Of a stretch of DNA of 7,581 bases, positions 1 through 6,359 are shown in pieces (within the stretch, counting starts at the first letter, position 1; each line of letters begins with the position of its first letter). Position numbers and translations under genes: made by a program. Under the pieces are notes generated by a model that saw nothing but the letters and a program-made list of their open reading frames with translations, ran no database searches and had not been told where the DNA came from. The DNA comes from Pseudomonadota bacterium (lineage in GTDB: Bacteria; Pseudomonadota; Alphaproteobacteria; Rhizobiales; Hyphomicrobiaceae). Location of the stretch: assembly GCA_021813195.1 (NCBI GenBank), contig JAKALI010000181.1, forward strand, positions 1 through 7,581, given 5' to 3'.

Positions 1-93
1 TGGCGAGTTCGACGTTGGCTCGTCAAGCAGCCGTCGCAGTGCCTTCCGGCTTCATCTGCAACCAAAAATTCCCAAGTGATTTCAATGATAAAG

Positions 94-209
94 TCGACTC
101 GTTCTTACAGCGCAACCCCGGGGAATCGACTCGTTCTTAGAGAGGAAACCGACTCGGACCCAAAACGCACGGCCGTGGAATATCAATAGGTTAGGCGACT
201 CGTTCTTGG
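94..209. repeat. CGACTCGTTCTT short repeat cluster
   Basis: Three near-identical copies of CGACTCGTTCTT begin at 95, 127 and 196. A partial copy, CGACTCG, begins at 150. Start-to-start spacings are 32, 23 and 46 bases, so this is neither a regular tandem array nor a CRISPR. On the minus strand the unit reads AAGAACGAGTCG. The last copy runs almost directly into the IS630-type transposase remnant (from about 222), so the cluster may mark the boundary of that insertion or be an independent interspersed repeat. The copies are directly visible; their function is unknown. Confidence 0.6.
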
Positions 210-221
210 AGTGGCGGCATA

Positions 222-557
222 TGTCTGCAACTGCATCTGAACTAGATCGCCGCCCGGGTCAGCCCCGGCGCTCATGCTATTCTCATCCTCGATCAGGCTG
301 GCTGGCATGGCTCCAAAGAACTCCGGGTCCCGGCAAATATCAGCCTGTTGCCGTTGCCACCGCGGGCTCCCGAGCTCAACAGTCAGGAAAACATCTGGTA
401 GTTTATGCGCCAGAATTGGCTATCCAACCGCGTATTCAAATCCTTCGACGATATCGTCGATCACTGCTGCGATGCCTGGAACACGCTGATTGAGCAGCCA
501 TGGAAGATAATGTCCATCGCCTGCCGCGATTGGGCTGCCGTCGATCAGCCAATCTGA
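222..557 (+). pseudogene. IS630-family transposase, 3' remnant with two in-frame stops
   Basis: Read in the frame starting at 222, this stretch gives the C-terminal part of an IS630/Tc1-mariner-type DDE transposase. Recognisable blocks are VSPGAHAILILDQAGWH, LLPLPPRAPELNSQENIW, FMRQNWLSNRVFKSFDDIVD and PWKIMSIACRDWA, ending at a TGA at 555-557. The Asp of LILDQAGWH (codon 291-293) and the Glu of SQENIW (codon 387-389) match the positions expected for the last two acidic residues of the triad. Two TAG codons interrupt the frame, at 243-245 and 399-401. The second replaces the Gln expected between IW and FM, a single C-to-T change. The N-terminal half, with the helix-turn-helix and the first Asp, is missing upstream. 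I could not identify terminal inverted repeats or a TA target duplication. This is an inactive relic; the family call is from remembered conserved blocks. Confidence 0.85.
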
Positions 558-1262
558 GGGTTGGTATAAGCTATTGATTTTCAGCGCTGATTTTGAATCA
601 CGAAAGGTCGCTGCTTTGTAAGCGTCTCTTCGCGACGGAGTGATTGCGATTGGTATCGAGCGCTCACGATTGTCTTTTCGGCGATTCGTTAGGCGGCCAT
701 CCGGTCTTTTGTGCAAGTTATTGTTACTGCCTTCATTCCCGCTAATTAGACTCTGGATCCGCCGGTAATTGGTCGATGCCATAGTGGTGTGATGGCGCCG
801 CAAGTTCAGGTGGGCGGATCCGCATTGGAGTCCGCGACGATGTCGCCGCTGTCGATTTCGACCCGCACAAATCTCGCCACCCTGCCGGGACGGCGTTCAA
901 GCACCGGATCCTAATGACTGAAGTGCGGCGTTGCTGGTCGCAAGCACGATCTCGGCGACCTTAGGGAAATGCTGTCTGCGACTGGGTGAGAAAGCTTGGC
1001 AACCTTCCGTTAACGCTGGAGCGTTCGCGTGTAAGTTGGTTGTCCACAGGAAGGGTACAATTTGGGATATGAATGGCTCGCTTTTTGGCGGCCGTTGAAT
1101 CACGCTGGGCATTGCGAACTTGCCTGTGAACTTATTGGTACAGCTCGCTCTTTCGGCCCCGCCGAAAAGACACCTGGGCCAGGAGCAGGGCGGAGCAGTT
1201 GTTGAAATCGGCGTAAAAGAAAGAGCGCGCGCGAACGACGTCCGGCGGGGAGGAAGCGAAAC
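558..1262. other. Intergenic stretch without a confident gene
   Basis: About 700 bases separate the transposase relic from the dehydrogenase gene. Open frames here are short or antisense to real genes, and I recognise no product. Two minus-strand bits look mildly protein-like. One is a 32-residue GTG-started frame at 904-806 containing VRVEIDSGDIVADSNADP. The other is the tail of an open frame at about 990-897 reading VAEIVLATSNAALQSLGSG. They could be decayed gene ends. A 7-base stem with a 3-base loop (TTTCGGC/GCCGAAA) lies at 1151-1167. The dehydrogenase promoter should lie in the last 200 bases, but no convincing -35/-10 pair stands out. Confidence 0.5.
1249..1253 (+). promoter_or_regulatory. 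Ribosome binding site of the dehydrogenase gene
   Basis: GGAGG within GGGGAGGAAG ends 9 bases before the ATG at 1263. It is a strong match to the 16S anti-Shine-Dalgarno sequence and fixes the start of the dehydrogenase. Confidence 0.8.
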
Positions 1263-2198
1263 ATGACAGGCACAGTCGGCCTGATCGGCATTGGCCTGAT
1301 GGGCACTGCGCTCGCGCAGCGTCTCATCGATGGCGGCTATCGTGTGGCCGGCTTCGATATCGACCCGGACCGGCGCGAAGCGTTCGCCCGCATGGGCGGC
1401 GAACCAGTCGATAGTATCTCCGAAGTCGCCTGCCGCGCGCCGCTGGCCCTTATTGCAGTTATGACTACCGCCCAAGTCGAGGACGTGGTGGAAGGGCAGG
1501 GCGGCCTCATCGAATCCGCCAGTCCCGGCACGCAACCTATTGCGCTCTGCACCTCGACTTGCGAGCCTGACCGCATCGAGGCGCTTGCTAATCGTGCCGC
1601 CACGCGTGGCTTCACTTTTCTCGATACGCCGGTTTCCGGCACCAGCCGCCAGGTGCTGGACGGCGAGGGCTTTGGTCTGATTGCCGGCGACCGCAAAGCG
1701 GCTGACGCCGCCGACGACGTGCTCAAGGTTATTTACCCGCGCAGCCAGTATCTCGGACCAGCCGGCAACGCCACCAAAACGAAGCTTGCCATCAATCATA
1801 TTCTCGGCCTCAACCGAGTCGCGTTAGCCGAAGGCCTGGTGTTTGCCGAAACCATGGGCCTCGACCTGCCGCGCTTCCTTGCCGGCGCGCGGCAGTCCGC
1901 AGCTTATTCGCAGATTATGGATGTCAAGGGCGACAAGATGATCGCTGGCGACTTTGCACCTGTCGGCAAGCTTTCCCAACATTTGAAGGACATCCACGCC
2001 ATGCTCGCCGAGGCCAAGCGCCGTGGGCAGGAATTGCCGTTTTTGTTGCTTCTGCGCGAGATAGTGGAAACCTGCGAACGCCACGGCGAAGGCGGCCGCG
2101 ACAATTCCGTCACCATCGAAGAAATCCGCCGCCGCAGGACAACCTGCGAAGCGAACGTGCACGACCGCATACGAAAAGGAACAACAGGTGGCCAATAA
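1263..2198 (+). CDS. NAD(P)-dependent beta-hydroxyacid dehydrogenase (3-hydroxyisobutyrate dehydrogenase family)
   Basis: This 311-residue cytoplasmic enzyme should oxidise or reduce a small beta-hydroxyacid with NAD(P). The Rossmann dinucleotide motif GLIGIGLMG is at residues 6-14. An acidic residue closes the second strand (AGFDID, 29-34), which suggests NAD preference. The substrate motif DTPVSG is at 121-126 (family form DxPVSGG, here with Thr in place of the last Gly). The catalytic lysine region KLAIN is at 174-178, with Lys174 as the likely acid/base and Asn178 in the usual Asn position. The all-helical C-terminal domain contains LKDIHAML (241-248), carrying the second conserved Lys. 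Length is close to the usual 290-300 residues plus a short basic tail. The start is supported by GGAGG 9 bases upstream. Its end overlaps by 11 bases the start of a broken second family member, so the two were once a co-translated pair. The exact substrate (3-hydroxyisobutyrate, tartronate semialdehyde, other) cannot be told from sequence alone. Confidence 0.88.
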   Translation: MTGTVGLIGIGLMGTALAQRLIDGGYRVAGFDIDPDRREAFARMGGEPVDSISEVACRAPLALIAVMTTAQVEDVVEGQGGLIESASPGTQPIALCTSTCEPDRIEALANRAATRGFTFLDTPVSGTSRQVLDGEGFGLIAGDRKAADAADDVLKVIYPRSQYLGPAGNATKTKLAINHILGLNRVALAEGLVFAETMGLDLPRFLAGARQSAAYSQIMDVKGDKMIAGDFAPVGKLSQHLKDIHAMLAEAKRRGQELPFLLLLREIVETCERHGEGGRDNSVTIEEIRRRRTTCEANVHDRIRKGTTGGQ

Positions 2199-2326
2199 GT
2201 CAGCCGTGGGGGTAATAGGCCTCGGCAATATGGGCCACGGCGTCGCTGTCAATCTCGGCAAGCCTGATCGCGAGGCCGATGTCTAGGACATCGCGGAAGC
2301 CGCTCGCGCGCTTTAAAGACAAGTGT
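2188..2326 (+). pseudogene. Second beta-hydroxyacid dehydrogenase, broken 5' fragment
   Basis: A GTG start at 2188, preceded by AAAGGA 7 bases upstream, opens a frame with the Rossmann motif VGVIGLGNMGHGVAVNLG typical of the same family as its upstream neighbour. The frame stops at TAG 2284-2286 after 32 residues. The following codons still read DIAEAARA in the same frame, as expected after a Trp or similar residue at the stop. The homologous reading then moves to another frame as ARFKDKC (2306-2326). This fits a 2-base loss in the CGCGCGC run at 2305-2311. No Rossmann second half, DxPVSGG or catalytic Lys follows, and the sequence passes into the TTCCCTGTT repeat. The gene is therefore dead: nonsense, frameshift and 3' loss. 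The intact ribosome site and 11-base overlap show it was coupled to the intact paralogue. The exact end of homology is uncertain. Confidence 0.75.
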
Positions 2327-2399
2327 CAATCGGCATCGGATGGAGCTGATTCACATACGGAAAATCCCATTCGGCGCCCGATCTTGTTTCTGGAGGCAA

Positions 2400-2629
2400 T
2401 ATTCCCTGTTTCTGCGCCAAATTTCCCTGTTCGTCCAAAAATAATTACCTGTTCTGTTGCTTAGGGAATTTTACTGCAAGCTTCTGAATTTGCTCGTGTT
2501 TTACGTTTAAAAATTGCACCCGATTGGCTAATTCGACCAGATTCCCTGTTATTTTCCCTGTTAGCAGGGAATTTGGCAGGGGAGACCGGTTCGATGACGA
2601 CTGCGTCCGCCACCACGCATTCCCTCGGC
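2400..2629. repeat. TTCCCTGTT interspersed repeat segment
   Basis: TTCCCTGTT occurs exactly at 2402-2410, 2423-2431, 2542-2550 and 2554-2562. A variant TTACCTGTT lies at 2445-2453, and inverted forms are TTAGGGAA at 2461-2468 and CAGGGAA at 2565-2571. The stretch is clearly more AT-rich than its flanks. I recall this motif, and the adjoining segment resembling GGGGAGACCGGTTCGATGAC, as a dispersed non-coding repeat of Bradyrhizobium-type genomes that often yields small spurious proteins. The right edge is placed at 2629/2630 because the metallophosphoesterase reading fits its family up to codon 2632-2630 and not beyond. The left edge is approximate, between about 2327 and 2400. No transposase is encoded. 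Confidence 0.7.
2554..2571. repeat. Hairpin inside the TTCCCTGTT repeat
   Basis: TTCCCTG (2554-2560) and CAGGGAA (2565-2571) form a perfect 7-base inverted repeat around a TTAG loop. It is built from one repeat unit and an inverted partial unit. It could act as a small RNA or DNA hairpin, but there is no T-run to make it an obvious terminator. Confidence 0.6.
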
Positions 2630-2875
2630 CATCTTGCCCGAATGTATGTCGCCAACATGGATGACCAGGCTGACATCGTGGTCGCTGTTGACCGAATTCA
2701 ACAGAAGCGGCGCGTTGGTGAGCAGGTTCTGATTGTAAGGCCAGTCGCCGAACACGGCGATGGTGAGCTTGTCTTGCCGGCCGTGGTCGGCGTCGTGATG
2801 TTCGTCGGCGAAGGCCGATTGGGTGCAGAGCAGAGCTGCGGCGAGCAGCGCGGTTGAAAGCAGAGTCTTCTTCAT
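2561..2875 (-). pseudogene. Secreted metallophosphoesterase, 3'-truncated
   Basis: The ATG at 2875 follows GAGGAA by 7 bases. The product begins with a clear Sec signal peptide (MKKTLLSTALLAAALLC, then AFA with likely cleavage before Asp24), so the original enzyme was periplasmic or exported. LTIAVFGDWPYNQNLL (37-52) and VIHVGDIHSGK (71-81) are the first two metal-ligand blocks of a calcineurin-like phosphoesterase. Asp44 and Asp75 are the likely metal ligands. Homology ends at about residue 82 (base 2630). The remaining 22 residues to the stop at 2561 are translated from the interspersed repeat and are not family-like. The later GNH(D/E) and GHxH blocks are absent and are not found elsewhere in the window, so the enzyme should be inactive. 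It lies about 300 bases beyond the end of the T2SS operon on the same strand, with its own ribosome site. Confidence 0.8.
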
Positions 2876-2926
2876 GAAATGGTTCCTCGATTAAGATCAG
2901 GGGCGCGCAAAGTGCACGGATACACG

Positions 2927-2956
2927 CGCAATTCCGCCGATTTGAACGGAATTGCG
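2927..2956. repeat. 10-base perfect inverted repeat upstream of the phosphoesterase
   Basis: CGCAATTCCG (2927-2936) and CGGAATTGCG (2947-2956) pair perfectly around a 10-base spacer. The centre lies about 66 bases upstream of the phosphoesterase ATG at 2875. The two-turn-like half-site spacing would fit a dimeric regulator operator. As RNA it would be a hairpin without a following T-run, so a poor terminator. No named regulator can be assigned. Confidence 0.5.
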
Positions 2957-3170
2957 TTGTGTCGTCGTCGTTGAAGCAATGGGATAACGACAGGAATTCG
3001 CGTAAGCTGTTACATCGGCTTGGCCCCGCGCCTGCGTCGACACGGCTTCGCGCCAAAACTAGTCGTGTTGTGTGCCAATCACGTGCAAGTTTGGTTGCGG
3101 CGATGTGACGATTGTGTCAGGGCGCGCCGCGCAGCGAACGCTGATTGCGCAGCGAGCGCATTTGTGGCCG

Positions 3171-3797
3171 CTAGTTATCGGCTGCCGCGCCGTCGGTTTC
3201 CCCATGACGCCGACCGACATTGCGGCGGAGTAGGTGGGGCCGGGGTTGCCCATGCACCGGCATGGCTAGTGTGACATCGAGGTGATCCTTTTCCAGAACT
3301 GCCTCGCGTTCCCCCACCGTGCGCAAGGTCCAGCCGTGATAGGCGCCGCCTGTCTTTAACCGAATGACCGCCTTGGTCGACGGTTCGAGGAACAGGCCGA
3401 ATCCTTGTCCATTGCCGACAATTGTGCCGACCAGCGCAAGCTGGGGACGCTCCGGCGGAGGCTGCTTATGGGGCGGGCGGACCGGCGGCGTATAGGGCGC
3501 GCGCGCGACCGCGGGCGGCGGGGGGCGCCGCGATGGCGAAAACAGCGGCCGTTCGCGGGTTTCCAACAGGCGCGTGAGCGGAATGGCCCATAGCGGATTG
3601 GCCGCGGGTACCGGCGCGTTTGGCAACGGGGGCCGGTGCAGCGAAGCATTTGAACTGATGATTTGTCCGTCAACGTCGGGGTTGCGCGGCTCGGCAGAGA
3701 GCGGCGCCGTCGTGGCAAGAGGCGAAGCCAGTGCCTGGCCGCCGAGCAGCAGCGCGGCGGCATGTGCAACAATTCGGGCGGCGCGCGGTGGCATCAT
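3171..3797 (-). CDS. gspN: T2SS GspC-like HR-domain protein (alphaproteobacterial GspN)
   Basis: Last gene of the T2SS operon, probably coupling the inner-membrane platform (GspL/GspM) to the outer-membrane secretin in the periplasm. The 208 residues begin with a short hydrophobic stretch (8-25, ending QALASP), which is a signal peptide or anchor. A segment NPLWAIPLTRLLETRERPLF is at 67-86, a proline-rich linker at about 87-118, and a small beta domain at 119-179. That domain starts LALVGTIVG and contains GLFLEP, AVIRLKTG and GWTLRTVGEREAVLE, the pattern of the GspC homology region. I chose ATG 3797 because it gives a 4-base ATGA overlap with gspM, like the other junctions; ATG 3812 would add five residues. 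The arginine-rich tail (about 184-208) looks unlike the rest and may be divergent. GspN is the name I recall for this position in related genomes; GspC is the functional analogy. Confidence 0.7.
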   Translation of the reverse strand: MMPPRAARIVAHAAALLLGGQALASPLATTAPLSAEPRNPDVDGQIISSNASLHRPPLPNAPVPAANPLWAIPLTRLLETRERPLFSPSRRPPPPAVARAPYTPPVRPPHKQPPPERPQLALVGTIVGNGQGFGLFLEPSTKAVIRLKTGGAYHGWTLRTVGEREAVLEKDHLDVTLAMPVHGQPRPHLLRRNVGRRHGETDGAAADN

Positions 3798-4357
3798 CGT
3801 TTGTCCAGCCATTGTCCCGACACGGATAGCTGCACGTGCATAGGCGCGGCTTGCGCGCGAGAAGAAGAGTCCGCCGCCTGCATCTCCAGATGGTCGATGA
3901 ACAGAAACGGCATGCCCGACTCCAGGTCATAGAGCACGTGCTGCAGCCCGGGTTGGTCGAGTTCGCAATTGATCACCACGCTGATGAAGCCGCGCATGGC
4001 CTGCGCGGCGTGCAGATCGACCTGTGACGATAGTACCCGGCCGCCGACTCGCGTGATGGCGTGTGAAACCCGTTGCAGCAGATCGGCGCCTGCGACGGTG
4101 ACGGTTTGGCCGCCGATGAAAGCAGAGCCGGGCGGTGCGTCCTTGTCCGCAAGGGCGCTATGGTGTGACGCCGGCCCGCGCTGCTGAAATTGCGCGAGGA
4201 AATCGGTGGCTGCCGCGAGTTGGGTGCGCTGGTCGAGTAGCTGGGTAATCGACAACCAGCTCGCGGTGATCATGGTCAGCATGATTGCGCCATAAACGAA
4301 TGCACCGAGCGCGGGATAGCGCTGCAATGTGCGGGCGAGGGCGGGGTGGGGGCTCAT
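3794..4357 (-). CDS. gspM: Type II secretion system protein GspM
   Basis: This 187-residue bitopic inner-membrane protein partners GspL in the T2SS assembly platform. A short cytoplasmic N-terminus is followed by one membrane span (about 17-39) and a linker with QLLDQRTQL. The periplasmic domain runs from about 79. Its segment ADLLQRVSHAITRVGGRVLS and the strand-helix motif LQHVLYDLESGMPFLFIDHL (138-157) are typical of the GspM subtype b domain. The start is ATG 4357, giving an ATGA overlap with gspL; the frame stays open far upstream, but only inside gspL. The C-terminus overlaps the gspN start by 4 bases. Assignment also rests on position between L and the HR-domain gene. Confidence 0.85.
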   Translation of the reverse strand: MSPHPALARTLQRYPALGAFVYGAIMLTMITASWLSITQLLDQRTQLAAATDFLAQFQQRGPASHHSALADKDAPPGSAFIGGQTVTVAGADLLQRVSHAITRVGGRVLSSQVDLHAAQAMRGFISVVINCELDQPGLQHVLYDLESGMPFLFIDHLEMQAADSSSRAQAAPMHVQLSVSGQWLDKR

Positions 4358-5430
4358 GTGCCTGGTGTGAAGACGGGCTGGACGCGGGTTTCGATGTGGA
4401 AGCGCTCGCGCGGATCGCTCGCGGCTTGCGTGGTCGGCGCGAAGAAGGTGGCGTGGGCAAAATGCGTGGATTGCTCGATCAACGGGATCAAGGCCGGCGC
4501 GTTGCGGGTCATGCCGACGATCTGCAGCTTGTCGCCGGCCAGGCGCAATTCGGTCAGATAGGTGTTGTCGGGCAGTACGCGCGACAAGGCTTCGAGCATG
4601 ATCACGCTCGAAGGCGTCTCGCGCTTGCGTGTAAAGAGTGCGCGTTGCGCCGTAGTCATGACGCCCGGAACTTCGCGGCCGGCGCGCATGGCGACCCGCT
4701 GCGCATTGATGCGGTTTTGCACCTCGTCCTGCGCGTGCTGCAGTAAGCTGCCGACAATCGCGGTTGTTGCGATGATGATGCTGGTCAGTGTGGCTGTAAT
4801 CAGCAATGCGGTCAGCAGCGCGTGACGCAAGCGTGGAAGGTTGCCTGCAGCGCCGCCGGTTTGCTCGACGATCCGGATAGGCACCGCCTCGGCGTCTGGC
4901 GTCGCGAAAGGTGTGGATACGGACAGCGATTGCGCGCCCAACGCGGCGAACGCCTCCATATAAGGCGCGACCGCCGCGCGCGCCGTCGCTGCGACGATCA
5001 AGGCGATGCGATCGTTGGCGATGTCGGTCGGAGGCGTGCAGCCAAATACGGCGTCCTGGACGGACCACGGCGTCAGCCGGTCGATCTGGGCGCGGACGAT
5101 GCCGTCGAGGAATTCACCGGCGCGGCGCGGCAATTCCAGTGGACGGAACAGGAAGCGCTTCGGTTGCAGTACCAGCTCGGCGCGGCTGCCCTTGATTAGT
5201 GGCGCGAGCACCGGTGGCAGTTCGCCGACGATGTGCGCGTCGGCAATGCGGATCGGTGGGATTGTGTTGGGCGCCGCCGCGGCGGTTTGGACTCGAAAGG
5301 CGCCATCATCCTGTTCGACAAACGCGACGCGGTGCGGCGTGGCCACGCGCTCCAAGATCATCGACAGCGTCAGAGCGACCGAATCGATCCATAGCTTACC
5401 GGCGGCTTTGAGTTCGGCGAAGTATTTCAT
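4354..5430 (-). CDS. gspL: Type II secretion system protein GspL
   Basis: GspL is the inner-membrane platform protein that binds the GspE ATPase on the cytoplasmic side and GspM on the periplasmic side. The 358 residues show a cytoplasmic domain (about 1-200) with the characteristic LPRRAGEFLDGIVRAQIDRL (100-119) followed by TPW. One hydrophobic span lies at about 203-229, followed by a helical stretch (231-265). The periplasmic ferredoxin-like, PilN-type domain (about 275-335) includes MLEALSRVLPDNTYLTELRL and a QIVGMTRNAPALI strand-helix unit. This layout matches GspL/PilN proteins, though the protein is somewhat shorter than the usual 380-400 residues of gammaproteobacterial GspL. Both ends are ATGA overlaps (with gspK and gspM), so translation is probably coupled. 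Confidence 0.88.
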   Translation of the reverse strand: MKYFAELKAAGKLWIDSVALTLSMILERVATPHRVAFVEQDDGAFRVQTAAAAPNTIPPIRIADAHIVGELPPVLAPLIKGSRAELVLQPKRFLFRPLELPRRAGEFLDGIVRAQIDRLTPWSVQDAVFGCTPPTDIANDRIALIVAATARAAVAPYMEAFAALGAQSLSVSTPFATPDAEAVPIRIVEQTGGAAGNLPRLRHALLTALLITATLTSIIIATTAIVGSLLQHAQDEVQNRINAQRVAMRAGREVPGVMTTAQRALFTRKRETPSSVIMLEALSRVLPDNTYLTELRLAGDKLQIVGMTRNAPALIPLIEQSTHFAHATFFAPTTQAASDPRERFHIETRVQPVFTPGT

Positions 5431-6359
5431 CGCAACGCCACGTCCAATTGCTCGCTTTGCATCGGCCCGTCGAGATCGTCGTGCCAGGCCAGAACGCGGT
5501 AGGGCGTGTTGGTGTCATTGGCGCGAGCGATGACGGCTTCGGCTTTGACCCGCCGGCCATCGTCGAAACGGATATGGACGGTGACGCGTGTGGCCGTGCT
5601 TTTTGCGGTCGCTACCTCGGTTTGCAATGGCCCCAACAGGGCGAGCAGCGCCTTGTCATCCTGTGGGTCGGCTTGCCGCTGACGGAGAAGGGCGGCGAGC
5701 CGGTCGGGCGTCATACCGGGCAAGGCGGCTATCACTATCGGCGCGGCCTCGCGCAGGTCGATGCCGGCGCTGCCGCTGAACACGGTCACATAGGGCAGGG
5801 CGCGTGCGACCAGTTGCAGCGGCAGACCGCGCACCAGCCACAATTCGGCAGTGCTGGCGAAGGGCGCCTGCCGCGGATCGTAAGTCAGACCGGCCGCACG
5901 ATAGAGCGACACCTCGTCGTCTTGCGTTGCGCCGTGGGGCGGGCTGCGCCAGGCGACAATGCGTGCGGCATAATCCTTGGCCTGCTCGGCCGATGCGCCG
6001 AGTGCAACGAACAGACCGGCCAAGAGCGGCGGTGGAGCGGCATTGAGGTCAATGCGCGCGGCGTCGGTAGTAAAAGTCACCGCGATATTGGCGCGGTCGA
6101 GCCGAAACGTGAACTGACCCTGTGATGGTGCCGTCTCTCCTTTTGGCGTGCTCAACCGATAAGTAGTGAGCGCCAAGCTGGACGAGATCGCCGCCCCAGC
6201 TCTGATCCGGTCGTCGTTGGCGGCAAATGCCTGGGTCGTATTGATGATGTAGGCGGCATAGATCGCGGCGAGCGCCGCCAGCGCGCCCACGATCCACAGC
6301 ACGGCGACGACGGCGAAGCCGTCGCTGCCAGACTGACGGCGCGTGCGGGAAATGTTCAT
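5427..6359 (-). CDS. gspK: Type II secretion minor pseudopilin GspK
   Basis: GspK is the large minor pseudopilin that caps the pseudopilus tip with GspI and GspJ. The 310 residues start with a basic leader ending in Gly14, the expected prepilin peptidase site. Phe15 and a hydrophobic helix FAVVAVLWIVGALAAL follow. Position +5 is Ala19 instead of Glu, which is normal for GspK but not for other pseudopilins. The alpha domain region has ARIDLNAAPPPLLAGLF (101-117) and AKDYAARIVAWRSPP (127-141), matching the family DxNxA and RIxxWRD patterns. FASTAELWLVRGL (167-179) and AGIDLREAAPIVIAALPGM (198-216) correspond to the helix-hairpin-helix-like repeats. Both gene ends are 4-base ATGA overlaps. Confidence 0.92.
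   Translation of the reverse strand: MNISRTRRQSGSDGFAVVAVLWIVGALAALAAIYAAYIINTTQAFAANDDRIRAGAAISSSLALTTYRLSTPKGETAPSQGQFTFRLDRANIAVTFTTDAARIDLNAAPPPLLAGLFVALGASAEQAKDYAARIVAWRSPPHGATQDDEVSLYRAAGLTYDPRQAPFASTAELWLVRGLPLQLVARALPYVTVFSGSAGIDLREAAPIVIAALPGMTPDRLAALLRQRQADPQDDKALLALLGPLQTEVATAKSTATRVTVHIRFDDGRRVKAEAVIARANDTNTPYRVLAWHDDLDGPMQSEQLDVALR

Noticed and set aside
94..209. CRISPR array
   Set aside because: Repeat units are 12 bases with spacings of 32, 23 and 46 bases, unlike CRISPR repeats and spacers, and no cas gene is present.
420..803. 127-codon minus-strand open frame
   Set aside because: Its C-terminal part is antisense to the transposase remnant, and the rest has no recognisable motif or ribosome site.
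755..821. 9-base inverted repeat GGATCCGCC/GGCGGATCC
   Set aside because: Six of the nine bases are a self-palindrome (GGATCC), so the real information is small, and the 49-base spacing has no obvious role.
1151..1167. Hairpin TTTCGGC/GCCGAAA as a terminator
   Set aside because: The stem is short, no T-run follows on the plus strand, and no gene ends nearby.
897..1799. 300-codon minus-strand open frame
   Set aside because: Its upstream two thirds run antisense to the intact dehydrogenase with a low-complexity, family-less product. Only the last 30 or so codons look protein-like, and they are noted separately.
2445..3056. 203-codon minus-strand open frame across the repeat and phosphoesterase start
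   Set aside because: It runs in a different frame from the phosphoesterase, whose signal peptide, ribosome site and motifs are clear. The product is repeat-derived at one end and has no motifs.
3794..5068. 424-codon open frame containing gspM
   Set aside because: The first 237 codons overlap gspL in another frame and are Arg/His-rich. The GspM homology and the ATGA junction begin at 4357.
5448..6125. 225-codon plus-strand open frame
   Set aside because: It is antisense to gspK and reflects high GC content at third positions; no protein family is recognisable.
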